Shown piece after piece: positions 35,157 through 45,832 of a stretch of 64,000 bases of DNA. The notes beneath the pieces are model-generated. The model worked only from the letters and a program-made list of their open reading frames with translations. It was not told where the DNA came from and made no database searches. Each line of letters begins with the position of its first letter. Within the stretch, counting starts at the first letter, position 1. The translations under genes and the position numbers were made by a program. The stretch is from Lentibacter sp. (GTDB taxonomy: Bacteria > Pseudomonadota > Alphaproteobacteria > Rhodobacterales > Rhodobacteraceae), in the NCBI GenBank assembly GCA_016744435.1, contig JADGEJ010000002.1, forward strand, positions 1 through 64,000. Reading direction: 5' to 3'.

Positions 35157-37231
35157 CAGCGGGCACCTCCGGTAAAGGCCATCCAAGTGACGAGAACAAC
35201 GATCCCGATCACCATAGCGAATGCGTAAGTAAAGATGTAACCCGACTGCGCGCGACCTGCGAGGCGCGTGAAGAACGGAACGATGCCCATGGCGACACCG
35301 TTGAGTGCTCCGTCAATAACGTTGCCATCGCCCTTTTTCCAAAGGAAGCGGCCGATCGCCATGGCGGGGCGAATGAAGATCGCGTCATAGATTTCGTCGA
35401 AATACCATTTGTTCAGCAAGAACAGATACATCGGGCGTTGGCTTTCCGCGAGTTTCTTGGGCAGCGACGGGTTGATGATATAGAACCAGTAGGCCGTAAA
35501 GAAGCCGATCAGCATCGCGATAAAAGGCGAAACCTTGACCCATTTGGGCGCATGGTGCGCGTCGTCCATCACATGGTTGTCGGCAGCCATGAAGATCGCG
35601 CCTTCTGGCGCCTCGCCGTGATGCTCGGGCATCGCGGCTGCATGGCTGTCGTCACCGTGGCTATCTTCGCCGTGACCCGCATCAGCCGCAGCGTGATGGG
35701 CCGGAATGCCGAAGAACTTGTTCACTTGATTGTGGTCACCAAAGAAGCTTCCATAAAACAGCATACCAGAGAACACCGCACCAAGGCCCAGAACACCAAG
35801 CGGGACCAGCATAACAGCCGGGCTTTCATGCGCGTGTTCGTGTGTGTGCTTGTCGCCGCGTGCTTTGCCATAAAACGTCATGAACATCAGGCGCCATGAG
35901 TAGAAGCTGGTGAACAGCGCGGCTATAACGAGCATCCAGAAGGCATAGCCGCCGTTGGTGCCCGCAAAGGCGCTTTCGATAACCGCATCTTTAGAGAGGA
36001 AACCCGCGAAACCGATTGTTGTTAGCGGAATCCCCACACCTGTGATCGCCAGCGTGCCAACCATCATCGCCCAGAAAGTATAGGGGATCTTCTTGCGCAG
36101 GTTACCGTAGTTGCGCATGTCTTGCTCGTGGTGCATCGCGTGGATGACCGAACCCGCGCCAAGGAACAACATCGCCTTGAAGAAGGCATGCGTCAGCAGG
36201 TGGAACATCGCGACCGAGTAAACCCCGACGCCTGCAGCCACGAACATGTAGCCAAGCTGCGACATAGTCGAGTAAGCGATCACGCGTTTGATGTCGTTCT
36301 GCACAAGGCCAACTGTGGCAGCCATAAAGGCCGTCGTGGCCCCCATGAAGACTATAAAGTTTTTGGCTTCTGGTGCGTATTCCATCAGCGGCGACATGCG
36401 GCACACGAGGAAGACACCGGCGGTAACCATCGTCGCGGCGTGGATAAGGGCCGAAACAGGTGTCGGGCCTTCCATCGCGTCAGGCAACCATGTGTGCAGG
36501 AAGAGTTGCGCTGACTTGCCCATCGCGCCAACGAACAGCAGGAAGGCCAGCAAGTTTGCAGCATTCCACTCGGTCCACAGGAAGTGCAACTGCGTCTCTG
36601 CAAGGGCCGGCGCCGCAGCGAAAATGTCATCAAACTTGATGCTGTCGGTCAGCAGGAAAAGCCCGAAGATGCCGAGCGCGAAGCCAAAGTCACCCACGCG
36701 GTTGACGACGAAAGCCTTGATCGCCGCCGCATTGGCGCTTGGTTTCTTGTAGTAAAAGCCGATCAGAAGGTATGACGCCACGCCAACCCCTTCCCAGCCA
36801 AAGAACATCTGTACAAGGTTGTCAGCTGTCACCAGCGCAAGCATCGCGAAGGTAAAGAACGACAGGTAAGCAAAGAAGCGCGCCTTGTAGGCCTCGCCCT
36901 CGCCCCAGTTTTCGTCATGCGCCATGTAACCCATCGAGTAGAGATGCACGAGTGACGAAACCGAAGTGACCACGATCAGCATGATGGTTGTCAACCGATC
37001 AACCCGGATCGACCAGGCCGCGTCAAGCGAGCCTGACTGGATCCAATCTAGAATGTGCACAGCTTCTGGCTCGGTCGCGCCGCCAAGGAAGACTGTCCAG
37101 CTCAGCGCACAAGCCAGAAACAGGATGCCCGTTGTGAGCCACTGCGCTGTCTTCTCGCCGATAATGCGCCAGCCGAAGCCTGCGACAATGGCGGCGATAA
37201 GCGGTGCGAAAAGGATGGTTTTGTAAATCAT
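35156..37231 (-). CDS. nuoL: NADH-quinone oxidoreductase subunit L
   Basis: NuoL is the distal antiporter-like subunit with the long lateral helix that couples the membrane arm of complex I. The 691 residues include [27 protein letters not shown] split by two motifs, and the C-terminal long helix region. An unusual His/Asp/Glu-rich stretch lies between about 35600 and 35850 (HTHEHAHE and [16 protein letters not shown]), in a loop between membrane helices, and could bind metal ions. nuoK lies four bases upstream and nuoM overlaps its end. Confidence 0.96.
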   Translation of the reverse strand: MIYKTILFAPLIAAIVAGFGWRIIGEKTAQWLTTGILFLACALSWTVFLGGATEPEAVHILDWIQSGSLDAAWSIRVDRLTTIMLIVVTSVSSLVHLYSMGYMAHDENWGEGEAYKARFFAYLSFFTFAMLALVTADNLVQMFFGWEGVGVASYLLIGFYYKKPSANAAAIKAFVVNRVGDFGFALGIFGLFLLTDSIKFDDIFAAAPALAETQLHFLWTEWNAANLLAFLLFVGAMGKSAQLFLHTWLPDAMEGPTPVSALIHAATMVTAGVFLVCRMSPLMEYAPEAKNFIVFMGATTAFMAATVGLVQNDIKRVIAYSTMSQLGYMFVAAGVGVYSVAMFHLLTHAFFKAMLFLGAGSVIHAMHHEQDMRNYGNLRKKIPYTFWAMMVGTLAITGVGIPLTTIGFAGFLSKDAVIESAFAGTNGGYAFWMLVIAALFTSFYSWRLMFMTFYGKARGDKHTHEHAHESPAVMLVPLGVLGLGAVFSGMLFYGSFFGDHNQVNKFFGIPAHHAAADAGHGEDSHGDDSHAAAMPEHHGEAPEGAIFMAADNHVMDDAHHAPKWVKVSPFIAMLIGFFTAYWFYIINPSLPKKLAESQRPMYLFLLNKWYFDEIYDAIFIRPAMAIGRFLWKKGDGNVIDGALNGVAMGIVPFFTRLAGRAQSGYIFTYAFAMVIGIVVLVTWMAFTGGAR

Positions 37232-37235
37232 CAGA

Positions 37236-37541
37236 TCAGCCTTTCATCACGTTGACGTCTTCAACGTCGATCGTGCCACGGTTGCGGAAGAAAACCACAA
37301 GGATCGCAAGACCAATCGCAGCTTCGGCAGCCGCCACGGTCAGCACAAAGAGCGTAAAGACCTGCCCTGTCATGTCGTTGAGAAACGACGAGAAGGCGAC
37401 GAAATTAATGTTCACTGACAAGAGGATAAGCTCAATCGACATCAGCAAGATGATGATGTTCTTTCGGTTCAGGAAGAGCCCGAAAATGCCCGTGACAAAC
37501 AGCACAGCTGCCACCGTCAGATAATGTTCAAGTCCGATCAT
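37236..37541 (-). CDS. nuoK: NADH-quinone oxidoreductase subunit K
   Basis: NuoK is a small three-helix subunit of complex I homologous to MrpC. The 101 residues start [18 protein letters not shown] and include the conserved glutamates in [17 protein letters not shown] and [13 protein letters not shown]. The start at 37541 overlaps the stop of the upstream exported protein; a second ATG at 37544 is possible. nuoL follows after four bases. Confidence 0.96.
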   Translation of the reverse strand: MIGLEHYLTVAAVLFVTGIFGLFLNRKNIIILLMSIELILLSVNINFVAFSSFLNDMTGQVFTLFVLTVAAAEAAIGLAILVVFFRNRGTIDVEDVNVMKG

Positions 37542-37906
37542 CATTTTCTCCAGTAATCTTTGCAGAGCACATCGACAGGCTGATAGCTGCCGCCACTCTT
37601 CCAACCAGCGCACCTCGTTTTCATTCTGCGGACATGATAGTTGTTTGCGCTTTCGGGCAACTTCGAGGAGTACCCAGCAAGCAACCCCAAACTATAAACC
37701 TCAAGGTCATGTTTTTTCATTCTCTCAGGGGTCACACGAGTGTACATTCCACCTAATTCGACATGAGACCCAGCCGACGAACCCCAAATCACGATCGGCA
37801 CTTGCAACTCGTCATTCCAGCCAACCACACGAGGCGAAGCAAATTTCACATCCGCGAATGACGGTGAGGAAATTAGCAATCCGAACATTACAGCAAAGTA
37901 TTTCAA
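37541..37906 (-). CDS. Small exported protein inserted between nuoJ and nuoK
   Basis: A 121-residue protein with a signal peptide ([18 protein letters not shown]) and four cysteines in the mature part, two near the C-terminus (TRCAGW, VLCKDYW). I recognise no family. The start is a TTG at 37906 overlapping the nuoJ stop (TTGA), chosen because it gives a proper positively charged signal-peptide start; ATG 37888 would cut the signal. It ends by overlapping the nuoK start, so it is translationally coupled on both sides. That embedding argues for a role tied to complex I assembly or an operon passenger. Confidence 0.68.
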   Translation of the reverse strand: MKYFAVMFGLLISSPSFADVKFASPRVVGWNDELQVPIVIWGSSAGSHVELGGMYTRVTPERMKKHDLEVYSLGLLAGYSSKLPESANNYHVRRMKTRCAGWKSGGSYQPVDVLCKDYWRK

Positions 37907-38511
37907 AGCCCCTGCCCCGGTTTCACGTCTTTCAGTTCCATCGCGTCTTTCGGGTCGCGCCACATTTGCTGCAACACGTCCTGGCGTTTGATGCCGTCAC
38001 GGTGGCGCAATGTCAGAACAATCGCGCCGATCATCGCTACCAGCAGGATAAGACCTGCCAGTTGGAAGATCATAAAGTATTGATCATAAAGCAGCAGGCC
38101 GAGAGCGGCGGTGTTTTCTACGCCTTCAGGTGTTGCCGCCGCGCGGGCCGCTTCTGCGCCCTCGCTGACATGCCAGTCGCCGAAAGCCACGCCGAGCACC
38201 ATCAAAAGCACCACGGCAATCGCGAGGCCAATCGGCAAGAACTGCGCCATACTGCCTTTGAGTTCGGCAAAATCCACATCAAGCATCATCACCACAAAGA
38301 GGAAGAGAACAGCGACCGCGCCAACGTAAACGATCAGCAACAGCATTGCGATAAACTCGGCACCGAGCAACACGAACAGGCCCGAAGCGCTGAAGAACGC
38401 CAAGATCAGAAACAGCACCGAGTGCACCGGGTTGCGGCTGAGCACGGTGAAAAAACCACCCGTCAAAACGCCCGCAGCAAAGAGATAGAAGGCCAATGTG
38501 GCTACGCTCAT
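37903..38511 (-). CDS. nuoJ: NADH-quinone oxidoreductase subunit J
   Basis: NuoJ is a five-helix membrane subunit of complex I near the quinone site. The 202 residues have [44 protein letters not shown] split across motifs, and the C-terminal tail rich in Lys/Asp typical of the alphaproteobacterial protein. It overlaps the upstream CMD-like gene by four bases and the small exported protein downstream by four bases. Confidence 0.96.
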   Translation of the reverse strand: MSVATLAFYLFAAGVLTGGFFTVLSRNPVHSVLFLILAFFSASGLFVLLGAEFIAMLLLIVYVGAVAVLFLFVVMMLDVDFAELKGSMAQFLPIGLAIAVVLLMVLGVAFGDWHVSEGAEAARAAATPEGVENTAALGLLLYDQYFMIFQLAGLILLVAMIGAIVLTLRHRDGIKRQDVLQQMWRDPKDAMELKDVKPGQGL

Positions 38512-38909
38512 GTCTCGTCATCCTTTTGTGTCGCCATCACATCTTTGGCGAGATCCATCGCCCGCGTCATGGCCGGAATACCCGCAAACATCGACATCAT
38601 AGCAATGCTCTCGGCAATTTCTTCTGTCGTCGCGCCAACCTCAACGAGGTGGCGCACAGTGAGGCGCAGCTGTGCTTCGGCTTGCGCACCCTGCATTGTC
38701 AGCCCCGCCAATGTCAGCAAAAGCCGCGCCTTGGCGTCGAGGCCGTTTTCGCTCATGCCCTTACCAAAACTGGCTTCCATCATCTCTTTGGTCATGGTCG
38801 GCCAGAGCGCCTCAAGCCCTTTGGTTGAGAACGTCTCAAGCGCCGGAGAAAAGCTCTTCGCCATCTCCTGCGCTTGTTCCATCATCGCTTCAAAGGGTGT
38901 TTTGCTCAT
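38508..38909 (-). CDS. Carboxymuconolactone decarboxylase-like protein
   Basis: A 133-residue all-helical protein with the CMD/AhpD-like core [20 protein letters not shown] and [20 protein letters not shown]. AhpD peroxidase members need a CxxC pair, but this protein has no cysteine at all, so a disulfide-reductase role is excluded and a lyase-type or binding role is more likely. It overlaps nuoI (upstream) and nuoJ (downstream) by four bases each, so it is a translationally integrated part of the nuo operon. The function there is unknown. Confidence 0.78.
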   Translation of the reverse strand: MSKTPFEAMMEQAQEMAKSFSPALETFSTKGLEALWPTMTKEMMEASFGKGMSENGLDAKARLLLTLAGLTMQGAQAEAQLRLTVRHLVEVGATTEEIAESIAMMSMFAGIPAMTRAMDLAKDVMATQKDDET

Positions 38910-39400
38910 CGGTATGGTGCATCCAGCTCTAGGTTACGGGCAATCTCGGCTTCCCAACGGTCGCCGTTGTCGAGCAGTTTGGCTTTGTCGTAAAACAGCT
39001 CTTCGCGGGTTTCGGTGGCGAACTCGAAGTTTGGCCCTTCAACGATCGCATCAACCGGGCAAGCCTCTTGGCAGAAGCCACAGTAGATGCACTTTGTCAT
39101 GTCGATGTCATAGCGCGTCGTGCGGCGGCTGCCGTCGTCACGAGGCTCAGCGTCAATCGTGATCGCTTGCGCAGGGCAGATCGCTTCGCAAAGCTTGCAG
39201 GCGATACAGCGCTCTTCGCCATTGGGGTAGCGGCGCAAAGCGTGCTCACCGCGAAAGCGTGGGCTCAAAGGCCCTTTTTCGTGCGGGTAATTAACCGTCA
39301 CTTTGGGGCCAAAGAAATACTTCAAGCCAAGGCCGAAGCCTTTGAAGAAGTCAGACAGGAAAAAGTAACCCGCCGCGCGTTTATAGTCGATATTCGCCAT
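38906..39400 (-). CDS. nuoI: NADH-quinone oxidoreductase subunit I
   Basis: NuoI (TYKY) carries two 4Fe-4S clusters (N6a, N6b) in the arm that leads electrons to quinone. The 164 residues contain two ferredoxin motifs, [12 protein letters not shown] and [12 protein letters not shown], with the N-terminal amphipathic helix and the conserved ERCIAC context. nuoH precedes it by two bases and the CMD-like gene overlaps its end. Confidence 0.98.
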   Translation of the reverse strand: MANIDYKRAAGYFFLSDFFKGFGLGLKYFFGPKVTVNYPHEKGPLSPRFRGEHALRRYPNGEERCIACKLCEAICPAQAITIDAEPRDDGSRRTTRYDIDMTKCIYCGFCQEACPVDAIVEGPNFEFATETREELFYDKAKLLDNGDRWEAEIARNLELDAPYR

Positions 39401-39401
39401 A

Positions 39402-40442
39402 TCAGCCCCCTACTGCCCAACGGGCGAACGTGCCCCAGAACCAGTCAAACTTCGCCGCGAAGGCCACGAACACCACCCAGAAAAGGCTAAGTGGCAAGAA
39501 TACTTTCCAACCGATCCGCATCAGTTGGTCATAACGGTAGCGCGGCACGATCACCTTCACCATCGAGAAGATAAAGAAGATGAGGAACATCTTGCCGCAC
39601 ATCCACATGATGCCGTCTGGCAGGCCCGGAATGGGCGAGAGCCAACCGCCGAGGAAGAACAGCGACGTGAGCGCGCACATCAGCACGATCGCGACATACT
39701 CGCCGATCATGAACAACAGGAACGGCGTTGAGGAATACTCAACCTGATAGCCAGCAACCAACTCGGACTCAGCCTCAGGCAAATCAAACGGTGGGCGGTT
39801 GGTCTCGGCCATGGCCGAGATCAGGAACAAGAACAGCATCGGGAAATGCGGGATCCAGTACCAGTTGAAGATGCCGTAGTCGCCCTTCTGCGCGTTCACG
39901 ATGTCGCTGAGGTTGAGCGAGCCTGTCGAGATCACGAGCCCGATGATGATCAGCCCCAGCGAGACTTCATAAGAGATCATCTGCGCGGCAGACCGTAGCG
40001 AACCAAGGAAAGGGTATTTGGAGTTTGACGCCCAACCGCCCATGATCACGCCGTAAACCTCGAGCGAGGAGAAGGCGAAGATATAGAGGATGGCAACGTT
40101 AATATCGGCCAGCACCCAGCCGTCGTTGAACGGGATCACGGCCCAAGCCACCATGGCGAGCACGAAACTCACCAAAGGCGCTAGGAAGAAGACAAACTTG
40201 TCAGCCCCCGCAGGCACGACGATCTCTTTCACCGCGTATTTGATGAAATCAGCGAAGCTTTGCATCAGGCCAAAGACACCAACAACGTTGGGCCCGCGGC
40301 GCATGTGCACAGCCGCCCAGACCTTGCGGTCAAAATACAGCAGGAATGCGAGCGCTACGAGAAGCGGCACAATGATCAGAAGACATTGCCCGACAATGAG
40401 CAGGAATATCCCCAAATACGTGTTCGTAAAGAATTCAGCCAT
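39402..40442 (-). CDS. nuoH: NADH-quinone oxidoreductase subunit H
   Basis: NuoH is the eight-helix membrane subunit that lines the quinone channel. The 346 residues include [42 protein letters not shown] (split over two motifs) and the C-terminal [20 protein letters not shown]. The start at 40442 gives [11 protein letters not shown], matching the family; a longer frame to 40505 is rejected because it runs into the upstream lipoprotein gene. It precedes nuoI by two bases. Confidence 0.97.
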   Translation of the reverse strand: MAEFFTNTYLGIFLLIVGQCLLIIVPLLVALAFLLYFDRKVWAAVHMRRGPNVVGVFGLMQSFADFIKYAVKEIVVPAGADKFVFFLAPLVSFVLAMVAWAVIPFNDGWVLADINVAILYIFAFSSLEVYGVIMGGWASNSKYPFLGSLRSAAQMISYEVSLGLIIIGLVISTGSLNLSDIVNAQKGDYGIFNWYWIPHFPMLFLFLISAMAETNRPPFDLPEAESELVAGYQVEYSSTPFLLFMIGEYVAIVLMCALTSLFFLGGWLSPIPGLPDGIMWMCGKMFLIFFIFSMVKVIVPRYRYDQLMRIGWKVFLPLSLFWVVFVAFAAKFDWFWGTFARWAVGG

Positions 40443-40449
40443 TAGCCCC

Positions 40450-40860
40450 TCACACCATCGGTATCTTGTCTTCCAAGCAGTTCTGAACGGTGACTTCAGC
40501 GTCAATCGTCTTCAAACCGCGCGGCAGTGCAGCTGAGATGGTATAAACCGCATCTCCGAGCCACTGACCACCCTTATATTCCACATTTGTGCGCACATGG
40601 CGCGCAAATCCGTATCCGCGGATGAGCGAATACTGCGCCGCAGCGCATTCTGCATAGTAACTCACGTCTGTTGACACAGGTTCGCCCGTCATTGTGACGA
40701 CAAACTGCACCAGATCACCGTCGAGAAGCCGTGTCTCTATGCCCGCATAATTCAGCACGCGGTTCTCATCAACCACAGGGGCTGCGCGACTCACTTCGCC
40801 GTTGGGCGCACAAGCCGCAAGCGCCAAGGCGCTGAGGGTTATGAGAGCGGCGTGCTTCAC
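40450..40860 (-). CDS. Predicted lipoprotein between nuoG and nuoH
   Basis: The 136 residues begin with a lipoprotein signal peptide ending in the lipobox LAAC ([19 protein letters not shown]). The mature part has Cys residues in [10 protein letters not shown] and VQNCLEDK, which may pair. The family is unknown to me; I see no known fold. It overlaps nuoG by four bases at its start and ends seven bases before nuoH, so it is fully embedded in the operon. A role in complex I biogenesis or in the periplasm is open. Confidence 0.7.
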   Translation of the reverse strand: MKHAALITLSALALAACAPNGEVSRAAPVVDENRVLNYAGIETRLLDGDLVQFVVTMTGEPVSTDVSYYAECAAAQYSLIRGYGFARHVRTNVEYKGGQWLGDAVYTISAALPRGLKTIDAEVTVQNCLEDKIPMV

Positions 40861-42875
40861 TCGGCTGCCACTTTCTGGCCGCGCGCTTTGGCGTTGCCGC
40901 TGAGCTCGCCCATCAAGGCCGAAGCGCGTGCGATCGGGTTGGTGAGGTAGAAGTCGCTTACCGCGTTCACAAAGCTCGCCTTGCCCAGTTTCTTAGGCTT
41001 CTCGGCTTTCCATTCGTTTTCCGGCACAGTGTCAATCTGCGCAAGGTGCGGCACATCTGCGACAAGTGCTTGTCGCAGGCCAGCAAGACTGTCCCAAGGC
41101 TGCTTGGCGTCAGTTTCCGCTGACAGCGCCCGCAAGATAGCCCAGTTTTCCTTGGCTTCGCCGGGGGCAAAACCCGCCCGAAGCGCCAGTTGTGGGCGCC
41201 CTTCAGTGTTTACAAACAGCCCCTGCTCTTCGGTATAGGCCGCGCCCGGCAAGATCACGTCTGCGCGGTGTGCGCCACGGTCGCCGTGGCTGCCTTGGTA
41301 GATCACAAAGGCGCCGTCGTTGATGTCAACTTCATCAGCGCCAAGGTTGTAGACAACGTCAGCGCCTTCGGTGGCCGCTTTAAGGCCGCCTTCGGTGACA
41401 GCGCCAATGTCCATCGCGCCAACGCGGCTGGCCGCGGTGTGCAGAACCATCAGCTTTGAGCCTGTCGCTTCAGAAAGTTGCATCGCAGCAGCCAGAACAG
41501 CCGCGCCGTCGGCTTCGCGGATCGCGCCTTGGCCGACGATCACAACACTAGGCACTTCAAGTACCTCTTTGAACTTACGGCCCAAAGCCTCGTCCAAGGC
41601 AGCACGGTCGTCGCCCATAGGGAAGTATTCATAAGTTAGATCAACAGGTTGCCCAATGAGCCCGACATTTGCGCCGCGTATCCATGCTTGGCGAATGCGC
41701 GCGTTCAGAACAGGCGCTTCGTCGCGTGGGTTGGTGCCGATGAGCTGGATCATCTGGGCGCTGTCGATGTCTTCGATTGTCGCGGTGCCAACATAACCCG
41801 AGCGGTTGCCCGCTGGCAGCTTCGCGCCATCGGTGCGGCACTCAACGTTGCCGCCCTGCCCCTCAACCAGTTGCTTCAGCGCAAACGCAGCTTCAACCGA
41901 AACCAAGTCGCCGACCAAACCCGCCAGCTTGCTCGCGCCTTTGATCTTGCTGGCCGCAAGCGTTAGCGCTTCGTCCCATCCAGCCTTACGCAGCTTGCCG
42001 TTTTCGCGAATATACGGCGTATCCAAACGTTGGCGGCGCAGACCGTCCCAAACAAAGCGCGTCTTGTCAGAAATCCACTCTTCGTTCACGCCGTCATGGT
42101 TGCGCGGCACAATCCGCATCACTTCACGGCCTTTGGTGTCCACGCGGATGTTAGAGCCAAGGGCGTCCATCACATCAATGGTTTCCGTCTTGGTCAGCTC
42201 CCACGGGCGCGCAGTAAACGCATATGGCTTGCTCACCAAAGCGCCAACCGGGCAGAGATCAATGATGTTACCCTGCAGGTTGGTGTCGAGGGTTTCGCCC
42301 AAATACGCGGTGATCTCGCTGTCTTCGCCGCGACCTGTCTGGCCCATCGTGGTGATGCCGGCAACTTCAGACGTGAAGCGCACGCAGCGGGTGCAGGAAA
42401 TGCAGCGCGTCATGTGTGTTTCGACAAGCGGGCCAAGGTTGAGGTCTTCGGTGGCGCGCTTTGGCTCGCGGAAGCGTGAGAAATCAACGCCATAGGCCAT
42501 GGCTTGGTCTTGCAAGTCACATTCGCCGCCTTGGTCGCAGATCGGGCAATCAAGCGGATGGTTGATCAGCAAAAACTCCATCACCCCTTCACGCGCCTTC
42601 TTCACCATCGGCGAGTTTGTCTTCACAACAGGCGGCTGGCCCTCTGGCCCGGGGCGCAAGTCGCGCACCTGCATGGCGCAGGAGGCCGCTGGTTTAGGCG
42701 GCCCCCCGACAACTTCAACAAGACACATCCGGCAGTTGCCCGCGATAGACAGCCGCTCGTGATAGCAAAAACGCGGAACCTCGACACCGGCCTGTTCACA
42801 GGCCTGGATCAGCGTCATAGCGCCATCGGCTTCTACTTCTTTGTCATCAATGATGATCTTGCGTAAATCACTCAT
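40857..42875 (-). CDS. nuoG: NADH-quinone oxidoreductase subunit G
   Basis: NuoG is the largest subunit, an iron-sulfur protein with clusters N1b, N4 and N5. The 672 residues start with a 2Fe-2S domain ([19 protein letters not shown]), followed by [18 protein letters not shown] (His/Cys N5 motif), [10 protein letters not shown] and LCPVGAL, then a degenerate molybdopterin-type domain. Length is that of the mitochondrial-type NuoG. Its end overlaps the lipoprotein gene by four bases, and the DUF5333 gene ends six bases upstream of its ATG. Confidence 0.97.
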   Translation of the reverse strand: MSDLRKIIIDDKEVEADGAMTLIQACEQAGVEVPRFCYHERLSIAGNCRMCLVEVVGGPPKPAASCAMQVRDLRPGPEGQPPVVKTNSPMVKKAREGVMEFLLINHPLDCPICDQGGECDLQDQAMAYGVDFSRFREPKRATEDLNLGPLVETHMTRCISCTRCVRFTSEVAGITTMGQTGRGEDSEITAYLGETLDTNLQGNIIDLCPVGALVSKPYAFTARPWELTKTETIDVMDALGSNIRVDTKGREVMRIVPRNHDGVNEEWISDKTRFVWDGLRRQRLDTPYIRENGKLRKAGWDEALTLAASKIKGASKLAGLVGDLVSVEAAFALKQLVEGQGGNVECRTDGAKLPAGNRSGYVGTATIEDIDSAQMIQLIGTNPRDEAPVLNARIRQAWIRGANVGLIGQPVDLTYEYFPMGDDRAALDEALGRKFKEVLEVPSVVIVGQGAIREADGAAVLAAAMQLSEATGSKLMVLHTAASRVGAMDIGAVTEGGLKAATEGADVVYNLGADEVDINDGAFVIYQGSHGDRGAHRADVILPGAAYTEEQGLFVNTEGRPQLALRAGFAPGEAKENWAILRALSAETDAKQPWDSLAGLRQALVADVPHLAQIDTVPENEWKAEKPKKLGKASFVNAVSDFYLTNPIARASALMGELSGNAKARGQKVAAE

Positions 42876-42881
42876 GTCGTC

Positions 42882-43307
42882 TCACTTTGCTCTCAGCAGG
42901 CTCCCGATCACGCTGCCATTTGCAATCTCGGCTTTGCCAAGGGTGCATAAATCGGCAGCGCTCTTCGGATCGAGCCCTTTTGATTTCACGTAGGTCACTG
43001 CGCGGGCGCGAATGCGGGCCTTGTTGGCCTTGCTTTTGCGGTACGCGTTTATTTCGTCGTCAGAATAGCCCAAAGTGTTGGCGCGGCTCTTAACCGACCA
43101 CAGGAAAGAAATGCCTTTCACTTTGCGGGCTGATATTTGGCTGCACTGCTCGGATATCTCCAAAGCCAACCCGACTTGCAGCATCTTGTCGTCAATCTCT
43201 TTGACATCTTTGAGCGCGGGCTTCGCAGCGGCGGCTGAAACTGTCATCACAGTGGCCAAAACGGCTCCGGCGAAAACGCCTGTAAAAACACTAGTCTTCA
43301 AATGCAT
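42882..43307 (-). CDS. DUF5333 exported protein
   Basis: The 141 residues begin with a signal peptide (MHLKTSVFTGVFAGAVLATVMTVSAAAA split by two motifs) and continue with a short helical domain: LQVGLALEISEQCSQIS, GYSDDEINAYRKS and DLCTLGKAEI. I recognise the DUF5333 family of Rhodobacterales, found at this place in nuo operons. The start at 43307 has GGAGACAATCC before it; a longer frame to 43346 is rejected. Cys residues in EQCSQ and DLCTL may pair. Function is unknown. A 154-base gap upstream of it could hold an internal promoter. Confidence 0.82.
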   Translation of the reverse strand: MHLKTSVFTGVFAGAVLATVMTVSAAAAKPALKDVKEIDDKMLQVGLALEISEQCSQISARKVKGISFLWSVKSRANTLGYSDDEINAYRKSKANKARIRARAVTYVKSKGLDPKSAADLCTLGKAEIANGSVIGSLLRAK

Positions 43308-43461
43308 GGATTGTCTCCTCTCACGCGATTGCAGGGGCGCAGACACACTGCTCCCTCACAACGTGAAATGGGCGTTGCCTGCTTTGATATGCAATAACAA
43401 GTAGCTAAACCACTGGTTTGCGCAGTTTTTTGCCCGATGGCAGGTTGATATGTTTGCACCT

Positions 43462-43821
43462 TTACCACCCTGCGCACCGCCCAACAAACACAAGCTGGCC
43501 ATCCGTTAGCGTCAGCGCATCATTCTCGCTGTCTGGGCTTTGCCCGGCATAAGCTATGTCGGTTGAGCCGTAGTTCTCGATGCAATAGCGGTTGGCCGCC
43601 ACGCGAGCCGCCTCACGAGATCCAGTCAACCCCTGCGTTGCATTGCGCACGATTACCCGAAAGTCTTGGCGATCGTCTCTCGATTTTTCAACTTTTGTTT
43701 TGAAGGTGTTGCCCTCGTAGAAAAACGAGTTGCGTGTGAGTTTGTCTTTCGCCTGTTCGCAAGCTGTAAGCCCTACCAACAGCGAGATAACGACAACGCC
43801 CCGACCGATTGATTTCATCAT
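43462..43821 (-). CDS. Predicted lipoprotein downstream of the DUF3291 gene
   Basis: The 119 residues start MMKSIGRGVVVISLLVGLTAC, a lipoprotein signal with lipobox LTAC. The mature part is basic, with a central RVIVRNATQGL and a C-terminal YCIENYGSTDIAY...FVGRCAGW where two cysteines may pair. I cannot name a family. It overlaps the DUF3291 gene by four bases. The 154-base stretch after it separates this part of the operon from the DUF5333 gene. Confidence 0.68.
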   Translation of the reverse strand: MMKSIGRGVVVISLLVGLTACEQAKDKLTRNSFFYEGNTFKTKVEKSRDDRQDFRVIVRNATQGLTGSREAARVAANRYCIENYGSTDIAYAGQSPDSENDALTLTDGQLVFVGRCAGW

Positions 43822-44297
43822 GCTGCTACCTCACACCGCTTCGCGGATATTTTGCTTGCGTTCTTGAGCGTGTCCCAGCCGAAAGCATGCTCGCTATCAC
43901 CATTCACCTTACGGTGCTCAAGTCGCTCAAGCGCTTCCGCGAGCGTAGGTTCATGCCCTTCCGGAACATGCCACATAACAAAGTGCTGCTCGCCCATCAG
44001 CTCAAACCACTCGGCGCGGCGCTCGTAAAACTGCTTGTGCATGGTGTTGAACACAAAGTTGCCAAGGCTCTCGCCGTCTTCCCAAACCGTCAGGTTGGCC
44101 ACAAACTGCGGATCATCACCAATGCTGTTCTCGGTGTTGCCAGTCCCCGGCTCGCCCGAGCCTTCCATCATCCATACAAAGCCGGGCATGCGCTTGCCCA
44201 TGCCGTTTACACGGTCAAGATTGTCCATGAATTCTTTAACCCGTGGGTCATCCACGGGGGCAGTCAAACGGCCAATATTGAGTTCTGCGAGGTGCAC
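43818..44297 (-). CDS. DUF3291 protein (antibiotic-biosynthesis-monooxygenase-like)
   Basis: A 160-residue cytosolic protein of the DUF3291 family, recognised by the N-terminal HLAELNIGRLTAPVDDPRVKEF, MPGFVWMMEGSGEP and LTVWEDGESLGNFVFNT. The family has a ferredoxin-like fold related to ABM monooxygenases, but no reaction is known. I chose the GTG at 44297 because GGAG lies seven bases upstream, right after the nuoF stop, and because family members start at HLA. ATG 44321 is inside nuoF. It is followed by a lipoprotein gene. Confidence 0.82.
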   Translation of the reverse strand: MHLAELNIGRLTAPVDDPRVKEFMDNLDRVNGMGKRMPGFVWMMEGSGEPGTGNTENSIGDDPQFVANLTVWEDGESLGNFVFNTMHKQFYERRAEWFELMGEQHFVMWHVPEGHEPTLAEALERLEHRKVNGDSEHAFGWDTLKNASKISAKRCEVAA

Positions 44298-44301
44298 TAT
44301 C

Positions 44302-45591
44302 TTACTCCGCTGCCACTGCATTGCCAGCTTGCTGGGCTTTGATACGGTCTTCGATCTCACCGCGGAAGTTGCGGATCAGCCCCTGGATGGGCCAAGCAGC
44401 CGCGTCACCCAAAGCGCAAATCGTGTGGCCTTCAACTTGCTTGGTCACGTCCCACAGCATGTCGATCTCTTCCGGGTCAGCGTTGCCTTCAACCAGCCGT
44501 TCCATCACGCGCATCATCCAACCTGTGCCTTCGCGGCAGGGCGTGCACTGGCCGCAGCTCTCGTGTTTGAAAAACTTAGCGAGACGCCAAACGGCTTTAA
44601 TCACGTCTGTGCTTTGGTCCATCACGATCATACAGCCAGTCCCGAAGGACGACTGCTTTTCGCGCATCCCGTCAAAATCCATAATTGCATCTTCAAGCGC
44701 ATCGCGTGGCAAGATCGGACAACTTGCGCCGCCCGGAATAATGGCTTTGAGATTGTCCCAACCGCCGCGAATGCCGCCGCCGTGCTTTTCGATCATCTCG
44801 CGCACAGGCATCGACATGCTCTCTTCAAAAACACAAGGCGTGTTCACGTGGCCTGTCAGGGCGAACAGCTTGGTGCCTGCGTTATTGGGCCGCCCGAACC
44901 CTGAAAACCAAGCGCCGCCACGGCGCAGGATCGTTGGCACAACAGCGATGCTCTCAACGTTGTTCACAGTTGTCGGGCAACCATAAAGGCCAGCGCCAGC
45001 AGGGAACGGTGGCTTCATCCGCGGCATGCCTTTTTTGCCCTCAAGGCTTTCAAGCAATGCTGTCTCTTCACCGCAAATATAGGCTCCAGCGCCATGGTGC
45101 AGGTAAAGATCAAAATCCCAACCAGAGCCAGCCGCGTTAACGCCGAGCTTACCGGCGTCATAGGCTTCGTCGATAGCAGCCTGCAGCGCTTCTTTCTCGC
45201 GGATATACTCGCCGCGAATGTAGATATAGCAAGCATGTGCGTTCATCGCGAAACTTGCCAACAGAGCACCCTCGATCAGCGTGTGTGGATCATGGCGCAT
45301 GATCTCACGGTCTTTACAAGTCGCCGGTTCGCTCTCATCAGCGTTAATGACAAGATAGGCTGGCCGCCCGTCGCTCTCTTTGGGCATAAAGCTCCACTTA
45401 AGGCCCGTCGGAAAACCCGCTCCGCCGCGCCCACGTAGACCACTGGCTTTCATCTCTTCGATGATCCAATCACGGCCCTTCTGGATGAGCTTGTCGGTTC
45501 CGTCCCAATGGCCACGCGCCTCAGCGCCCTTCAAGGTGCGCTCATGCATCCCGTAGAGGTTGGTAAAGATCCGGTCCTGGTCTTTGAGCAT
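44302..45591 (-). CDS. nuoF: NADH-quinone oxidoreductase subunit F
   Basis: NuoF binds NADH, FMN and the 4Fe-4S cluster N3. The 429 residues contain the NADH-binding [19 protein letters not shown]-related [16 protein letters not shown], and the cluster motif [13 protein letters not shown] with a fourth Cys in [12 protein letters not shown]. Length is typical. The DUF5337 gene ends ten bases upstream of its ATG and DUF3291 begins four bases after its stop. Electron partner NuoE is encoded 1.4 kb upstream. Confidence 0.98.
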   Translation of the reverse strand: MLKDQDRIFTNLYGMHERTLKGAEARGHWDGTDKLIQKGRDWIIEEMKASGLRGRGGAGFPTGLKWSFMPKESDGRPAYLVINADESEPATCKDREIMRHDPHTLIEGALLASFAMNAHACYIYIRGEYIREKEALQAAIDEAYDAGKLGVNAAGSGWDFDLYLHHGAGAYICGEETALLESLEGKKGMPRMKPPFPAGAGLYGCPTTVNNVESIAVVPTILRRGGAWFSGFGRPNNAGTKLFALTGHVNTPCVFEESMSMPVREMIEKHGGGIRGGWDNLKAIIPGGASCPILPRDALEDAIMDFDGMREKQSSFGTGCMIVMDQSTDVIKAVWRLAKFFKHESCGQCTPCREGTGWMMRVMERLVEGNADPEEIDMLWDVTKQVEGHTICALGDAAAWPIQGLIRNFRGEIEDRIKAQQAGNAVAAE

Positions 45592-45601
45592 GCTCTCGTC
45601 C

Positions 45602-45820
45602 TTAACTGTCGCGGCGCGCGCGCCAAATCTGAAGTGTCACCACAAGCGCCCAGAGGAGCGCCCCGATGGCCGCGAAATCGATCAGAAGCGCAAAACGCCC
45701 TGGCAGCCCCACGGCAGGGCCAATCCATTGAGCGGCGATCCAAACCAGTATCGAAGCGGCTATTACGAGTGAAGCCACCCGCCCTTTGCGCTCATGCTGG
45801 CTATTGCTGTCGCCGCTCAT
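45602..45820 (-). CDS. DUF5337 small membrane protein
   Basis: A 72-residue protein with two transmembrane helices ([19 protein letters not shown] and [20 protein letters not shown]) joined by [10 protein letters not shown], and short basic ends. It matches the DUF5337 family of Rhodobacterales nuo operons. Function unknown; assembly or stabilisation of the membrane arm is a guess. It lies 12 bases after the HhH membrane protein gene and ten bases before nuoF. Confidence 0.78.
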   Translation of the reverse strand: MSGDSNSQHERKGRVASLVIAASILVWIAAQWIGPAVGLPGRFALLIDFAAIGALLWALVVTLQIWRARRDS

Positions 45821-45832
45821 ATTCTTATCCTA

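Noticed and set aside
37645-39162. 505-residue plus-strand frame across nuoK-nuoI region
   Set aside because: It runs antisense to nuoJ, the CMD-like gene and part of nuoI, with low-complexity Arg/His/Gln content and no ribosome site.
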